From the NCBI GenBank assembly GCA_965221075.1, contig OZ244865.1, positions 1,798,001 to 1,862,000 of the forward strand: a DNA stretch of 64,000 bases. The letters run 5' to 3'. A program made the position numbers and the translations under genes. Shown here piece after piece: positions 16,681 to 25,195 of this stretch; position 1 is the stretch's first letter, and each line of letters begins with the position of its first letter. Source of the stretch: UBA2970 sp965221075 (GTDB taxonomy: Bacteria > Verrucomicrobiota > Verrucomicrobiia > Limisphaerales > AAA164-E04). Under the pieces are notes generated by a model. It worked only from the letters and a program-made list of their open reading frames with translations, was not told the origin of the DNA and searched no databases.

Positions 16681-17958
16681 ATGGGGCTTCCCGGCATCGT
16701 ATCCCTGAAGCCTCTCGAGCGGCTTCCCCGGGCATGCCTGAGCGTCCCCGGGTCCAAGAGCATCACCAACCGGGCCCTGGTCGCGGCCGCCCTGCAGGAG
16801 GGCGAGATCGAGCTCCAGGGCGCCCTCTGGAGCGAGGACACCCGGTGCATGGTCCAGTGCCTGAGCGATCTGGGCTTCTCCCTTTCGGTCCGGGAGGAGG
16901 CAGGGGAGAGGAGCAACCGCGCCATCCGGATACAGGGCCAGGGCGGCCGCATCCCCAGGGCGGGAAGCGCCTCCCGCCCCCTCGAGCTGGAGGTGCGCAA
17001 CGCCGGCACGGTGGCCCGCTTCCTGATGGCGATGGTCTGCCTGGGACGCGGGCACTACCGCCTGAGCGGGACGGAGCGGATGCACCAGAGGCCCCAGGCG
17101 GGGCTGGTGGAGGCCCTGAGGCAGCTGGGGTACCGGATCGAGTCCGGCCAGGGGCGCCTGCCCCTGAGGGTGGAGGGCCGGGGGCCCCGCTCCGCCAGCT
17201 GCACGGTGGACATCGGCGAGAGCTCCCAGTTCGCCTCGGCCCTGCTCCTGTCCGCCGGAGCCGGGGGATGGGATGTGCGGATCCGGGGAGAGGGCTCCGG
17301 GAACGCTCCCTACGTCGAGATGACAAGGGAGATCTCCCGGCAGGTGGCCCGGGCGCGGGAGGCGTTCCCGATCGAGCCGGACGCCTCGAGCGGCAGCTAC
17401 TTCTGGGCGGCCAACGCTCTGGGGCTGCCTGGATCGGGCGGGGTCTCGGTGGCCCGCTGGCCCCGCACCCCCTGGCAGGCCGACGCCGCCTTTCCCGCCC
17501 TGATGGAGGGCCGGGCGCCGCTCTCCCGGGAGCGGGACCTGGGCGACAGCATCATGACCGCCATCGTCGCCGCCGCCGCGGGCGCCTTTCCCCGCCGCTT
17601 CGACGACCTGCGCCGCCTGCGCCTCCAGGAGTGCGAGCGGGTGGAGGCCCTGGCCGACGGGCTCTCCCTCCTGGGAGTCCCCGTCCGCCAGCGGGGGGAG
17701 AGCCTCCTGGTGGTCCCGGCGTCCGTCCTGCGCCCCGCCGATATCGACTGCCGCAACGACCACCGCATCGCCATGTGCTTCGCTCTGCTGGCCCTCAGGC
17801 ATCCCGGCATCCGCCTTCTGGGACCCTCCTGCGTGGACAAGACCTTCCCCGACTTCTTCGCCAAGCTGGCGGCGCGGCCCCCCGACGGCCTGGGGGCGGA
17901 GGTGCGCGGGGAGCCGGAGGGCCGGATCCTCTCCGGCGGCGAGCTGCTGGCCGGGTAG
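16681..17958 (+). CDS. aroA: 3-phosphoshikimate 1-carboxyvinyltransferase (EPSP synthase)
   Basis: Cytosolic shikimate-pathway enzyme of 425 residues that joins phosphoenolpyruvate to shikimate-3-phosphate. The N-terminal substrate loop VPGSKSITNRAL (about residues 22-33) has the conserved Lys, Ser and Arg. The middle block NAGTVARFLMAM, the RLQECERV block (about 316-323) and the C-terminal CRNDHRIAMCFALLAL block match the two inverse-alpha/beta lobes of the family. The glyphosate-site motif here reads NAGTVARF rather than the usual NAGTAMR, which deserves attention. It lies between tyrA (3-base gap) and cmk (15-base gap) in one transcription unit. Confidence 0.93.
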   Translation: MGLPGIVSLKPLERLPRACLSVPGSKSITNRALVAAALQEGEIELQGALWSEDTRCMVQCLSDLGFSLSVREEAGERSNRAIRIQGQGGRIPRAGSASRPLELEVRNAGTVARFLMAMVCLGRGHYRLSGTERMHQRPQAGLVEALRQLGYRIESGQGRLPLRVEGRGPRSASCTVDIGESSQFASALLLSAGAGGWDVRIRGEGSGNAPYVEMTREISRQVARAREAFPIEPDASSGSYFWAANALGLPGSGGVSVARWPRTPWQADAAFPALMEGRAPLSRERDLGDSIMTAIVAAAAGAFPRRFDDLRRLRLQECERVEALADGLSLLGVPVRQRGESLLVVPASVLRPADIDCRNDHRIAMCFALLALRHPGIRLLGPSCVDKTFPDFFAKLAARPPDGLGAEVRGEPEGRILSGGELLAG

Positions 17959-17973
17959 CGGAGGCCTCCGCCA

Positions 17974-18753
17974 ATGAACACCTCCGGCAGCATCGTGGTC
18001 GCCATCGACGGCACCAGCGCCAGCGGCAAGAGCACCAACGCCCGGCTGGTAGCCCGCAAGCTGGGCTTCGTCTACGTGGACACCGGGGCGATGTACCGCA
18101 CCCTGGCCTGGTACTGCGACAAGCTGGGCCTTGACGTGAGGGACTCCCGGGCGGTGGAGAGGGAGTGCGGCCGGTGGCGGGCCAAGCTGATGTGCTTCGA
18201 CCGTTCGGTCCATCTCTACGTGGACAGCTACTTCCCCAGGGAGGAGATCCGCTCCCGGGCCACCGCCGCCCTGGTTCCGGTGGTGGCCGCCATCCCCAGG
18301 GTCAGGGAGTGGATGAAGCAGAAGCAGAGGGAGTGCCTGCGCTTCGGATCCCTGGTGATGGAGGGACGGGACATCGGCTCCAACATCTTCCCCGAGACCG
18401 ACTTCAAGTTCTACCTGGACGCGAGCCTGGGGGAGCGCAGCCGCCGGCGCCAGGCCGAGGGGATCGCCGAGAACCTCGAGGAGCGCGACCGCCAGGACAG
18501 CCGCCGCTCCAGCGCCCCCCTGATGGTGCCCCTGGGCGCCGTCCTGATCGACACCTCCGGCATGACCCCGGAGCAGTCCAGCCAGCGGATCGTCGACGAG
18601 TACCACCGGATCCTGGCCGAACGGACCGAAGGGGACACGCAGGCCAGGCGGAAGTCCAGAGAGGCGTTCAGGAAGTTAGCGGAGAAAGCGAATGTCCGGG
18701 CCGCGGGGAAGGAAGGAAAGGGACCGGAGGAGGGGGGAGGGCGCTCCCGTTGA
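17974..18753 (+). CDS. cmk: Cytidylate kinase
   Basis: Phosphorylates CMP and dCMP with ATP for nucleic-acid and phospholipid precursors. The P-loop GTSASGKS is at about residues 12-19, followed by the CMP-binding DTGAMYRTLAW segment. The lid-associated VMEGRDIGSNIFPETDFKFYLDAS block (about 128-151) and RRRQAEG are also typical. The protein is 259 residues, slightly longer than E. coli Cmk, because of a basic, low-complexity tail (about residues 215-259) rich in Lys, Arg, Glu and Gly. The tail-coding bases double as the Shine-Dalgarno for plsC, whose TTG start overlaps the cmk stop as TTGA. Confidence 0.93.
   Translation: MNTSGSIVVAIDGTSASGKSTNARLVARKLGFVYVDTGAMYRTLAWYCDKLGLDVRDSRAVERECGRWRAKLMCFDRSVHLYVDSYFPREEIRSRATAALVPVVAAIPRVREWMKQKQRECLRFGSLVMEGRDIGSNIFPETDFKFYLDASLGERSRRRQAEGIAENLEERDRQDSRRSSAPLMVPLGAVLIDTSGMTPEQSSQRIVDEYHRILAERTEGDTQARRKSREAFRKLAEKANVRAAGKEGKGPEEGGGRSR
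18735..18740 (+). promoter_or_regulatory. Shine-Dalgarno deciding the TTG start of plsC
   Basis: GGGAGG within a purine tract (18726-18741) inside the end of cmk lies nine bases before the TTG at 18750. It supports that TTG, which is the only start consistent with the operon junction and with the length of the family. Confidence 0.6.
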
Positions 18754-19358
18754 GGCGGCTCTACCGCTCCTACTGGATCCTGCTCCGCCTCGGGATCCGG
18801 GTCTACTTCCGCTGGAGCTCCAGGGGAGCTGGGATGATCCCCTCCGAGGGCCCCTTCATCCTGGCCGCAAACCACGCCTCCTTTCTCGATCCCGTCCTGG
18901 CCGGATGCGCCGTGCCCCGGGAGATCCACTACCTGGCGCGCGCCTCCCTCTTCCGGTTTCCGGCCTTCGGGTGGCTGCTGCGGTCGGCCAACGCCCTTCC
19001 GGTCGATCGATCGGGGCGCAGCCCCCGGGGACTCAAGTCGGTGCTCGAAGTCCTGGAGCGGGGCCGGCCGGTGATGCTCTTCCCCGAGGGGACCCGGACC
19101 TCCGACGGGAGCCTGGGCAGGGCCCACCCGGGCGTGGGCATGGTGGCGGTGCGGTCGGGGGCTCCGGTGGTGCCCTGCAGGATCTTCGGCTCCTTCGAGG
19201 CATGGAGCCGCCACCACTGGGCGCCCCGCCCGCGCCGGATCCAGGTGGCCTTCGGCCCGCCCCTCCGCGATCTGGGCGGCGGGGGCGGCAAGGAGGCCTA
19301 CCGGCCGGCCGCCGAGCGGATCCTGGAGGCCATCGCCGCCATTCCTCCCCCCAGCTGA
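18750..19358 (+). CDS. plsC: 1-acyl-sn-glycerol-3-phosphate acyltransferase
   Basis: Membrane-associated acyltransferase of 202 residues that converts lysophosphatidic acid to phosphatidic acid. The HX4D catalytic motif is NHASFLD (His42, Asp47). FPEGTRT near residue 110 is the glycerol-phosphate-binding block. The VPCRIFGSFEAWSRH region also matches the family. The start is a TTG that overlaps the cmk stop, supported by the purine-rich tract upstream. The order aroA-cmk-plsC is common in several phyla, often continuing into rpsA, which is absent here. It converges on the DUF1501 gene with a 4-base gap. Confidence 0.9.
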   Translation: MRRLYRSYWILLRLGIRVYFRWSSRGAGMIPSEGPFILAANHASFLDPVLAGCAVPREIHYLARASLFRFPAFGWLLRSANALPVDRSGRSPRGLKSVLEVLERGRPVMLFPEGTRTSDGSLGRAHPGVGMVAVRSGAPVVPCRIFGSFEAWSRHHWAPRPRRIQVAFGPPLRDLGGGGGKEAYRPAAERILEAIAAIPPPS

Positions 19359-19362
19359 GGGA

Positions 19363-20790
19363 TCAGGCCAGGATCTCGCTGGCCACCTTCCCGTACACGT
19401 CGGTGAGGCGGAAGTCCCGCCCGGCGTGGCGGTAGACCAGCCTCTCGTGATCCAGGCCCATCAGGTGGAGGACGGTGGCGTGAAGGTCGTGCATGTGGAC
19501 CTTGCCCTCCACCGCCTTGTAGCCCCACTGGTCGGTGGCCCCGAAGGAGAAGCCCGGGCGGACCCCTCCGCCGGCCAGCCACACGGTGAAGCCCTTGGGG
19601 TTGTGGTCCCTGCCGTTGCCGTTCTCCGAGAAGGGGGTGCGACCGAACTCGCCGCCCCACCAGACCAGGGTGTCCTCCAGGAGCCCCCGCTGCTCCAGGT
19701 CCTGGAGCAGGCCGGCTATGGGCTTGTCCACCCGCTTGGCGTGGGTGGCGTGGGCGGGCATGGTGGTGTGCTGGTCCCAGCGTGGGTTGCCGCCGTCGTT
19801 GTCGCTGTAGTTGACCTGGATGTAGCGCACGCCCGACTCGGCCAGGCGGCGGGCCAGCAGGCACTGGCGCCCGAAGGTGTCGGTCTCCTTCTCGCCGATC
19901 CCGTAGATCGACCTGACCGACTCGGGCTCCCCGGACAGGTCCATCATGTCCGGGGCCTCGCTCTGCATGCGGAAGGCCAGCTCGAAGGCCCGGATCGAGG
20001 CGTCGATGTCGTCCTGCGCCCCCCCGTGGCGGGCCTGGACGCGGTTGAGGTCCTGCAGCAGGCCGAACTGCCGCCCCTGGGCCTCGCGGCCCATCCGGGC
20101 GTTGGTGATGTGGGAGATGCGGGCCTGCTCGAAGTTCTGGGTGGCCCGGCCGATGGCCGTGCCCTGGTGGATGGAGGGCAGGAAGGCGTTGCCGTAGTTC
20201 TGGGGCCCCCCCATGCGGTCGGTGGGCATCAGGGTGACGAAGGCGGGCATGTTCTGGTTCTCGCTTCCCAGCCCGTAGCTGATCCAGCTGCCCACCGAGG
20301 GGCGGATCAGGTTCACCGATCCGGTGTGGAGGAAGAGGGTGGAGGGCCCGTGGGCGATCCCCTCGGTGTGCATCCCGTGCAGGAAGCAGAGCTTGTCCGC
20401 ATGGCGGGCGGTCTCGGGGAAGAGGCCCGAGACCTGATGGCCGCTCTGGCCGTGCTGCCGGAACTCCCACAGCGGCTTCATCATGGTCCGCTGGGTCATC
20501 TGGCGGAAGTTGTTGAAGCGGTAGCCGAGGATGTCCACCTTCCTGCCGTCGTTCCCGATCAGCTCCGGCTTGTGGTCGAAGGTGTCGACGTGGCTGGGGC
20601 CTCCCTGCATGAACAGGAAGATCACCCGCCTGGCCCTGGGGGCGAAGTGGGGCCGGTGGGCGGCCAGGGGGTTGCCGGGAACGCCGCCCAGGGACTGCCC
20701 GCACAGGCCCGCAAGGGCCAGGGAGCCGAAGCCGCAGGCGGTCCGGCGGAGCATCTGCCGCCGCGAAAGTACGGAATGGTCCGCGCTCAT
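19363..20790 (-). CDS. DUF1501 protein with Tat signal
   Basis: Secreted protein of 475 residues from the DUF1501 family, abundant in Planctomycetes and Verrucomicrobia and related in fold to alkaline-phosphatase/sulfatase-type hydrolases. The N-terminus SRRQMLRRTACGFGSLALAGL has the twin-Arg and hydrophobic core of a Tat signal. Conserved blocks are FMQGGPSHVDTFDHKP (about 60-75), a YGLGSENQNMPAF region near 175, HTTMPAHATHAKRVD and WWGGEFGRTPFSENGNGRDH (about 370-390). No formylglycine motif is present. It begins 15 bases after the DUF1549/DUF1553 gene, the standard pairing, so the two products probably work together outside the inner membrane. The reaction is not known. Confidence 0.9.
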   Translation of the reverse strand: MSADHSVLSRRQMLRRTACGFGSLALAGLCGQSLGGVPGNPLAAHRPHFAPRARRVIFLFMQGGPSHVDTFDHKPELIGNDGRKVDILGYRFNNFRQMTQRTMMKPLWEFRQHGQSGHQVSGLFPETARHADKLCFLHGMHTEGIAHGPSTLFLHTGSVNLIRPSVGSWISYGLGSENQNMPAFVTLMPTDRMGGPQNYGNAFLPSIHQGTAIGRATQNFEQARISHITNARMGREAQGRQFGLLQDLNRVQARHGGAQDDIDASIRAFELAFRMQSEAPDMMDLSGEPESVRSIYGIGEKETDTFGRQCLLARRLAESGVRYIQVNYSDNDGGNPRWDQHTTMPAHATHAKRVDKPIAGLLQDLEQRGLLEDTLVWWGGEFGRTPFSENGNGRDHNPKGFTVWLAGGGVRPGFSFGATDQWGYKAVEGKVHMHDLHATVLHLMGLDHERLVYRHAGRDFRLTDVYGKVASEILA

Positions 20791-20805
20791 CGTCTGGTAA
20801 CCCTC

Positions 20806-23145
20806 CTATTTCAGGTAGCGGAAGTCAACCGAGCAGAACAGGGAATGGAACACCTGCCCCCAGGCTCCGGGGCTCGAGGGATCCTCCCCCAGGTGCTCCA
20901 CGATGCGCTTCAGCTCGCCGGGATGGGGGGGGCGTCCCAGGCTCCTCGTCCAGGCCAGGCGGATCCGCTCGGCGGCCGCCGCCTCGGGCAGATCGGCAAG
21001 CAGCCGCCGGGCGGCCCGGTCGGCCTCCTCCATGACGAAGCCGCTGTTCATCAGGTAGAGCGCCTGGGTGGGGAGCACGCTCTGGCTGCGACGTCCCACC
21101 GGAAAGCCCGGGTTGGCGAAGTCGAACGCCTTCAGCAGGGGGTTGAGGCCCTCCTCGCGCAGGACCGGGATGTAGACGCTGCGGCGGGGGGGCGAGAGCA
21201 GCGAGGGGACGTCGAGCGCCACCTTCTGCAGCGCGGTGTCGTTCTGGACCGAGTCGGGAAAGGCCGACTCCACCCGGTGGTGCTCCAGGCGTCCCGAGAC
21301 ATGGAGGATGGCGTCGCGGATGGCCTCGGCGTTCAGGCGCCTCCGGGGCCGCCCGAAGAAGCCGTCCCCGGCCTCTTCCGAGGCTGACGAGGCCGATTTG
21401 TAGGCCTCCGAGAGCACGATCTCCCGGATCAGGGCCTTGGTGGATCCGCCCTGCTGCTGGAAGCGCAGGGCCAGGTAGTCGAGCAGCTCGGGGTGGGAGG
21501 GCGGAGCCCCCCGGATCCCGAAGTTGTCCACCGTGGCGACGATGCCCCGGCCGAAGAGGTGGTGCCAGACGCGGTTGGCCCAGACCCGGGCCACCAGGGG
21601 GTTTCCGGGGGAGCTCATCCACCGGGCCAGCTCCAGCCTGCCGCTCTGGCCCTCCGGGATCTCGGGCGGCTCCTGGTCCTCGCCCATCAGCACCTGCAGG
21701 AAGCCGCGCCGGACCGGATCCCCCTTCTGGTGGACGTTGCCCCGGATGCAGAGGTGGTAGTCTCCGGCGTCGGGCTCGTCGCTCACCCCCAGGGCCAGGG
21801 GCAGGGGGGGCGGAGCCCCGGCGTCCAGCGCCTCCAGCTCCTCCTTCCTCCGGGCCAGCTCCTCCTCCTCCTCGCCGCTCCTGTCCTTCTTCTTGGCCAG
21901 GGCCGAGATCCGGCTCGCCAGGCTCTTCCTCTCCTTCTCGTAGGCCGCCACCGCCTCGCGGTGCCCGGGGCTGGTGGGGAGCTCCAGCCGGGTGAGGGTC
22001 GAGACGTTGCTGCGCTTGAGGGAGCGGGTGCTGCGGAAGATCCCCGCCAGGGCGTAGTAGTCGGTGGCGGGGATGGGGTCGAACTTGTGGTCGTGGCAGC
22101 GGGCGCAGCTGACGGTCAGGCCGAGGAACGTCCGGGTGACGGTGTCGATCTGCTCGTCCACGGCGTTCATCCGCAGCAGCTCCTTGTCCTGCAGATCGAG
22201 GTTCTTGGGCCCCAGGACCAGGAAGGCGGTGGCGATGCGCGCCTCGGCCACCTCCTGTTCGTCGCCCTCGGGGAGAAGATCCCCGGCGATCTGCTCCTCC
22301 AGGAAGCGGCCGAAGGGCTTGTCCCGGTTGAAGGAGTCGATCACGTAGTTCCGGTAGCGCCAGGCGTTGGGCAGCAGGGCGCTGCGCCCTCCGCCGGTGG
22401 ACTCAGAATAGCGGGCCAGGTCCAGCCAGTGCCTGCCCCAGGTCTCCCCGAAGCGGGGGGAGGCCAGGAGCCGGTCCACCATCGCCTCCAGGGAGGCCTC
22501 CCCGGACTGCTCCAGCAGCTCCGGGTCCGGCGGCAGGCCGGCCAGATCGAAATGGAGGCGGCGGACGATGTCCGCGTACGGGGCCCTGGCGGGGACGCTC
22601 CCCTCTTCCCGATCTTGGAGCAGGAAGGCGTCGATGGCGCTCCGGGCCGGCTCCTCCGGCGGAACGCCCCGGAAGACGGGCGGCCGGAATGCCCAGTGCC
22701 GCCTTCCCGCCTCGAGGTCGATCCCTCCTTCGGCCTGGCGGACCTCCCCCTGGCGGGGATCCGGGGCCCCCGACCGCACCCATGCCTCCAGGATACCGAC
22801 GGCTTCCTGAGGCAGCCGCCCCTTGGGAGGCATCTCCAGGTCGGGATCGTCGTAGCGGACGGCCCGGATCAGAAGGCTTCCATCGGGATCCCCGGGAACG
22901 ATCGCCGGCCCGGAGTCCCCTCCGGCCTCCCAGCCCTGGCGGCTGTCCAGCAGCAGGCTTCCCTTGGACTTGCCCGATTCCTGGGAATGGCAGCCGTAGC
23001 AGTGCTCCGCCAGGAGGGGGCGCACCCGGCGCTCGAAGAAGTGCTCGCCATCATCGGCAGCGGCTTCGGCCAGTCCGGGAAAGGGAGCTGCGGCGAGAAG
23101 CGCCGCCAGGACGCGGCGAAGGGCCTCGGTCCGGGTCCGTATCAT
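20806..23145 (-). CDS. PSCyt1-DUF1549-DUF1553 secreted cytochrome-like protein
   Basis: PVC-type secreted protein of 779 residues. I start it at the ATG at 23145 because a signal peptide follows (MIRTRTEALRRVLAALLAAA); the longer open frame upstream is non-coding in character. The planctomycete cytochrome domain has one haem motif CYGCH (Cys49, Cys52, His53), followed by the DUF1549 region (about 220-440) and the DUF1553 region (about 530-770). The TVSCARCHDHKFDPI segment (about residue 345) gives a second CxxCH, a regular feature of DUF1549. A charged coiled stretch with KKKDRSGEEEEELARRKEE lies near 430. The pair with DUF1501 is implicated in degradation of complex glycans by genome context; the biochemical role is unproven. 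Confidence 0.88.
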   Translation of the reverse strand: MIRTRTEALRRVLAALLAAAPFPGLAEAAADDGEHFFERRVRPLLAEHCYGCHSQESGKSKGSLLLDSRQGWEAGGDSGPAIVPGDPDGSLLIRAVRYDDPDLEMPPKGRLPQEAVGILEAWVRSGAPDPRQGEVRQAEGGIDLEAGRRHWAFRPPVFRGVPPEEPARSAIDAFLLQDREEGSVPARAPYADIVRRLHFDLAGLPPDPELLEQSGEASLEAMVDRLLASPRFGETWGRHWLDLARYSESTGGGRSALLPNAWRYRNYVIDSFNRDKPFGRFLEEQIAGDLLPEGDEQEVAEARIATAFLVLGPKNLDLQDKELLRMNAVDEQIDTVTRTFLGLTVSCARCHDHKFDPIPATDYYALAGIFRSTRSLKRSNVSTLTRLELPTSPGHREAVAAYEKERKSLASRISALAKKKDRSGEEEEELARRKEELEALDAGAPPPLPLALGVSDEPDAGDYHLCIRGNVHQKGDPVRRGFLQVLMGEDQEPPEIPEGQSGRLELARWMSSPGNPLVARVWANRVWHHLFGRGIVATVDNFGIRGAPPSHPELLDYLALRFQQQGGSTKALIREIVLSEAYKSASSASEEAGDGFFGRPRRRLNAEAIRDAILHVSGRLEHHRVESAFPDSVQNDTALQKVALDVPSLLSPPRRSVYIPVLREEGLNPLLKAFDFANPGFPVGRRSQSVLPTQALYLMNSGFVMEEADRAARRLLADLPEAAAAERIRLAWTRSLGRPPHPGELKRIVEHLGEDPSSPGAWGQVFHSLFCSVDFRYLK

Positions 23146-23257
23146 GCCAGCGGGTGTGTGGGACAGGGAGAGCCGATGCGGCATTCTGCCAGCGGAAGCC
23201 CCGCGGATCAAGCCATTAGCTCGATTTGGCCGGAACGGGGCGCCAGGAGGCCGGGCC

Positions 23258-25195
23258 TCACCGCTCCCTGAGCCTGCGGTAGTCTCCCTGGCGGAGGGTG
23301 AGGCCCTCCAGGTCCAGGCGCTGCAGCAGGGGCAGCATGATGCGCCGGCTGACGCCGGTGTGGGTGCGCAGCTGGCTGACGCTGGCCTCCCCGTGCTCCT
23401 CCAGGAAGGCAACTATGGATTCCCTCAGCCGCCGGTAGGCGGGATCCAGGAGCGCCAGATCCGGGCCCAGCTCCCGGGCCTGGCCCGAGTTGATCAGGTA
23501 GCGCAGGGCCCTGGATTCCTCCTCTCCCAGGGCCAGCTGGCGCAGGGAGGGGGGCTCCTCGGGCCTCTCTCCCAGCCGCCGGCGCAGCCGCTCCAGGGCC
23601 TGGTCCAGTCCTGGGGGCAGCCCGGCCCGGTGCTCCGGATCGCGGACCACATCCGACTCCACGACCAGGGGAATCTCCCCGAGGATCTGGAGGATGGCCT
23701 CGGCGGCCGGATCGCTCCGCATGGAGACGCTCAGCCGGGAGCGGAGGTCCGACAGGGGCATCCCGGCCTCCTCGGGACGGTCGCGGTGGCTCTCCGCGAC
23801 CCACTGCCCCGCCTGCTCAAGCCATCGGCGGACGCTGCCGGAGAGGAACGCCATCTGCTTCAGGCAGCGAATGGTCCCCCGCGCCTCCAGCTCCTCCAGC
23901 GTCTCCCGTATCCGGGCGGGCCCCAGCGGGCTGCGGGCAAGCGTCTCGGATCGGGGGCAGAAGCCCTCCCTCCCTATCTCCAGCTCGGCCCGGCGCAGGG
24001 CGTCGTCCCCGGCTTCGAGGCACGCGGCCAGGTGCCGCTGCCATCCGGAGGATCGGAATCGCCTGGCCGAGCCCTGCGCATCGAGGATGGTCCCTCCCGC
24101 GAGCGTGCCGCTCTCGGACCAGTCCCGGAGGACGAAGCGGTCGCCGCAGAGCGCCATCACCGGTTCCTCCAGGCGGAGCTGGGCGATGCGCTCCTCCCCC
24201 GGCTCCAGGACCGGCGCTCCCTGTAGGTAGATCCGGCCGGCGGCGCTGGCGCTGCCGTGGTGGAAGCGCACCCGCCTTCCGTGCCGCAGGGGACGGCTGG
24301 AGGGGCCCTTCCCTCCCAGCAGGCGGGGCGACCTGCGCACCGCCACATCCAGGATCCGGACCGAGTGGCCCTGCCCCCTGGCGGCCAGCACGTCCCCGCG
24401 GCCCACGCCCGGAGCTCCGGGGCCCTCCCGGACACCCACATGGCTCAGGTTGGCCGCCACACGGCGGCCCGGCCCGGCCACGGAGCGCGGCCTGCCGAAG
24501 CACTGCAGGGAGCGGATGCGGGACCGGATGCCGGAGGGATGGAGCTCCACCTCGTCCTCGACCCGCAGCGGCCCGCCGCGGAGGCTGCCGGTCACCACTG
24601 TTCCGTGGCCCCTGATCGAGAAGGCCCGGTCCACGCTAAGGCGGGGACGCCCCAGGTCGGGAGAGGGAGGCAGTTCCTCCAGCATCTCGCCCAGGGCCTG
24701 CCTCAGCCGATCCGTTCCCTGTCCGCGTAGGGCCGACAGGGGGACGATGGGGGCCTGGGCCAGCAGGCTCCCCTTGAGGTCGTCCCGGACCACCTCCTCG
24801 GCGAAGGAGGCGTCGATGCCCTCCAGATCGATCTTGTTGAGGGCGACCACGCCGCGGGAGATCCCGAGGTACTCCAGTATCTGGAGATGCTCCTCGGACT
24901 GGGGCATCCAGCCGGAGTCGGCGGCCACCACCAGCAGGGCCGCGTCGATCCCCCAGAGGCCGCCGACCATGTTGCGCACGTAGTCCTCGTGGCCGGGCAC
25001 GTCCACGAACTGGACGCTGGCGGGACCGGAGGGCGAGTCCACCGCGAGCTCTGCGAAGCCCGGCTCGATGGTGATCCCCCGGCGCTTCTCCTCGGGCAGC
25101 CGGTCGGGATCGGCGCCGGTCAGGCTCGAGACCAGGGTGCTCTTGCCATGGTCCACATGCCCCGCGGTGGCCACGATGAAGCTGCGCTCCTCCAT
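23258..25195 (-). CDS. selB: Selenocysteine-specific elongation factor
   Basis: GTPase of 645 residues that carries Sec-tRNA(Sec) to UGA codons specified by a SECIS element. The G1 motif GHVDHGKST is at residues 12-20; DVPGHEDYVRNM and NKIDL follow as G3 and G4. EF-Tu-like domains II and III cover about 175-380. The C-terminal half (about 390-645) is made of winged-helix repeats, ending in HTGVSRRIMLPLLQRLDLEGL and a basic tail, as expected for SECIS binding. The ATG at 25195 shares one base with the selA stop (TGATG). The ORF extends further upstream but that part is the selA gene read out of frame. Confidence 0.95.
   Translation of the reverse strand: MEERSFIVATAGHVDHGKSTLVSSLTGADPDRLPEEKRRGITIEPGFAELAVDSPSGPASVQFVDVPGHEDYVRNMVGGLWGIDAALLVVAADSGWMPQSEEHLQILEYLGISRGVVALNKIDLEGIDASFAEEVVRDDLKGSLLAQAPIVPLSALRGQGTDRLRQALGEMLEELPPSPDLGRPRLSVDRAFSIRGHGTVVTGSLRGGPLRVEDEVELHPSGIRSRIRSLQCFGRPRSVAGPGRRVAANLSHVGVREGPGAPGVGRGDVLAARGQGHSVRILDVAVRRSPRLLGGKGPSSRPLRHGRRVRFHHGSASAAGRIYLQGAPVLEPGEERIAQLRLEEPVMALCGDRFVLRDWSESGTLAGGTILDAQGSARRFRSSGWQRHLAACLEAGDDALRRAELEIGREGFCPRSETLARSPLGPARIRETLEELEARGTIRCLKQMAFLSGSVRRWLEQAGQWVAESHRDRPEEAGMPLSDLRSRLSVSMRSDPAAEAILQILGEIPLVVESDVVRDPEHRAGLPPGLDQALERLRRRLGERPEEPPSLRQLALGEEESRALRYLINSGQARELGPDLALLDPAYRRLRESIVAFLEEHGEASVSQLRTHTGVSRRIMLPLLQRLDLEGLTLRQGDYRRLRER

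Noticed and set aside
15385..18606. A 1073-codon open frame opposite tyrA, aroA and cmk
   Set aside because: It lacks any domain, is rich in Gly, Pro and Arg, and covers several well-defined genes on the other strand.
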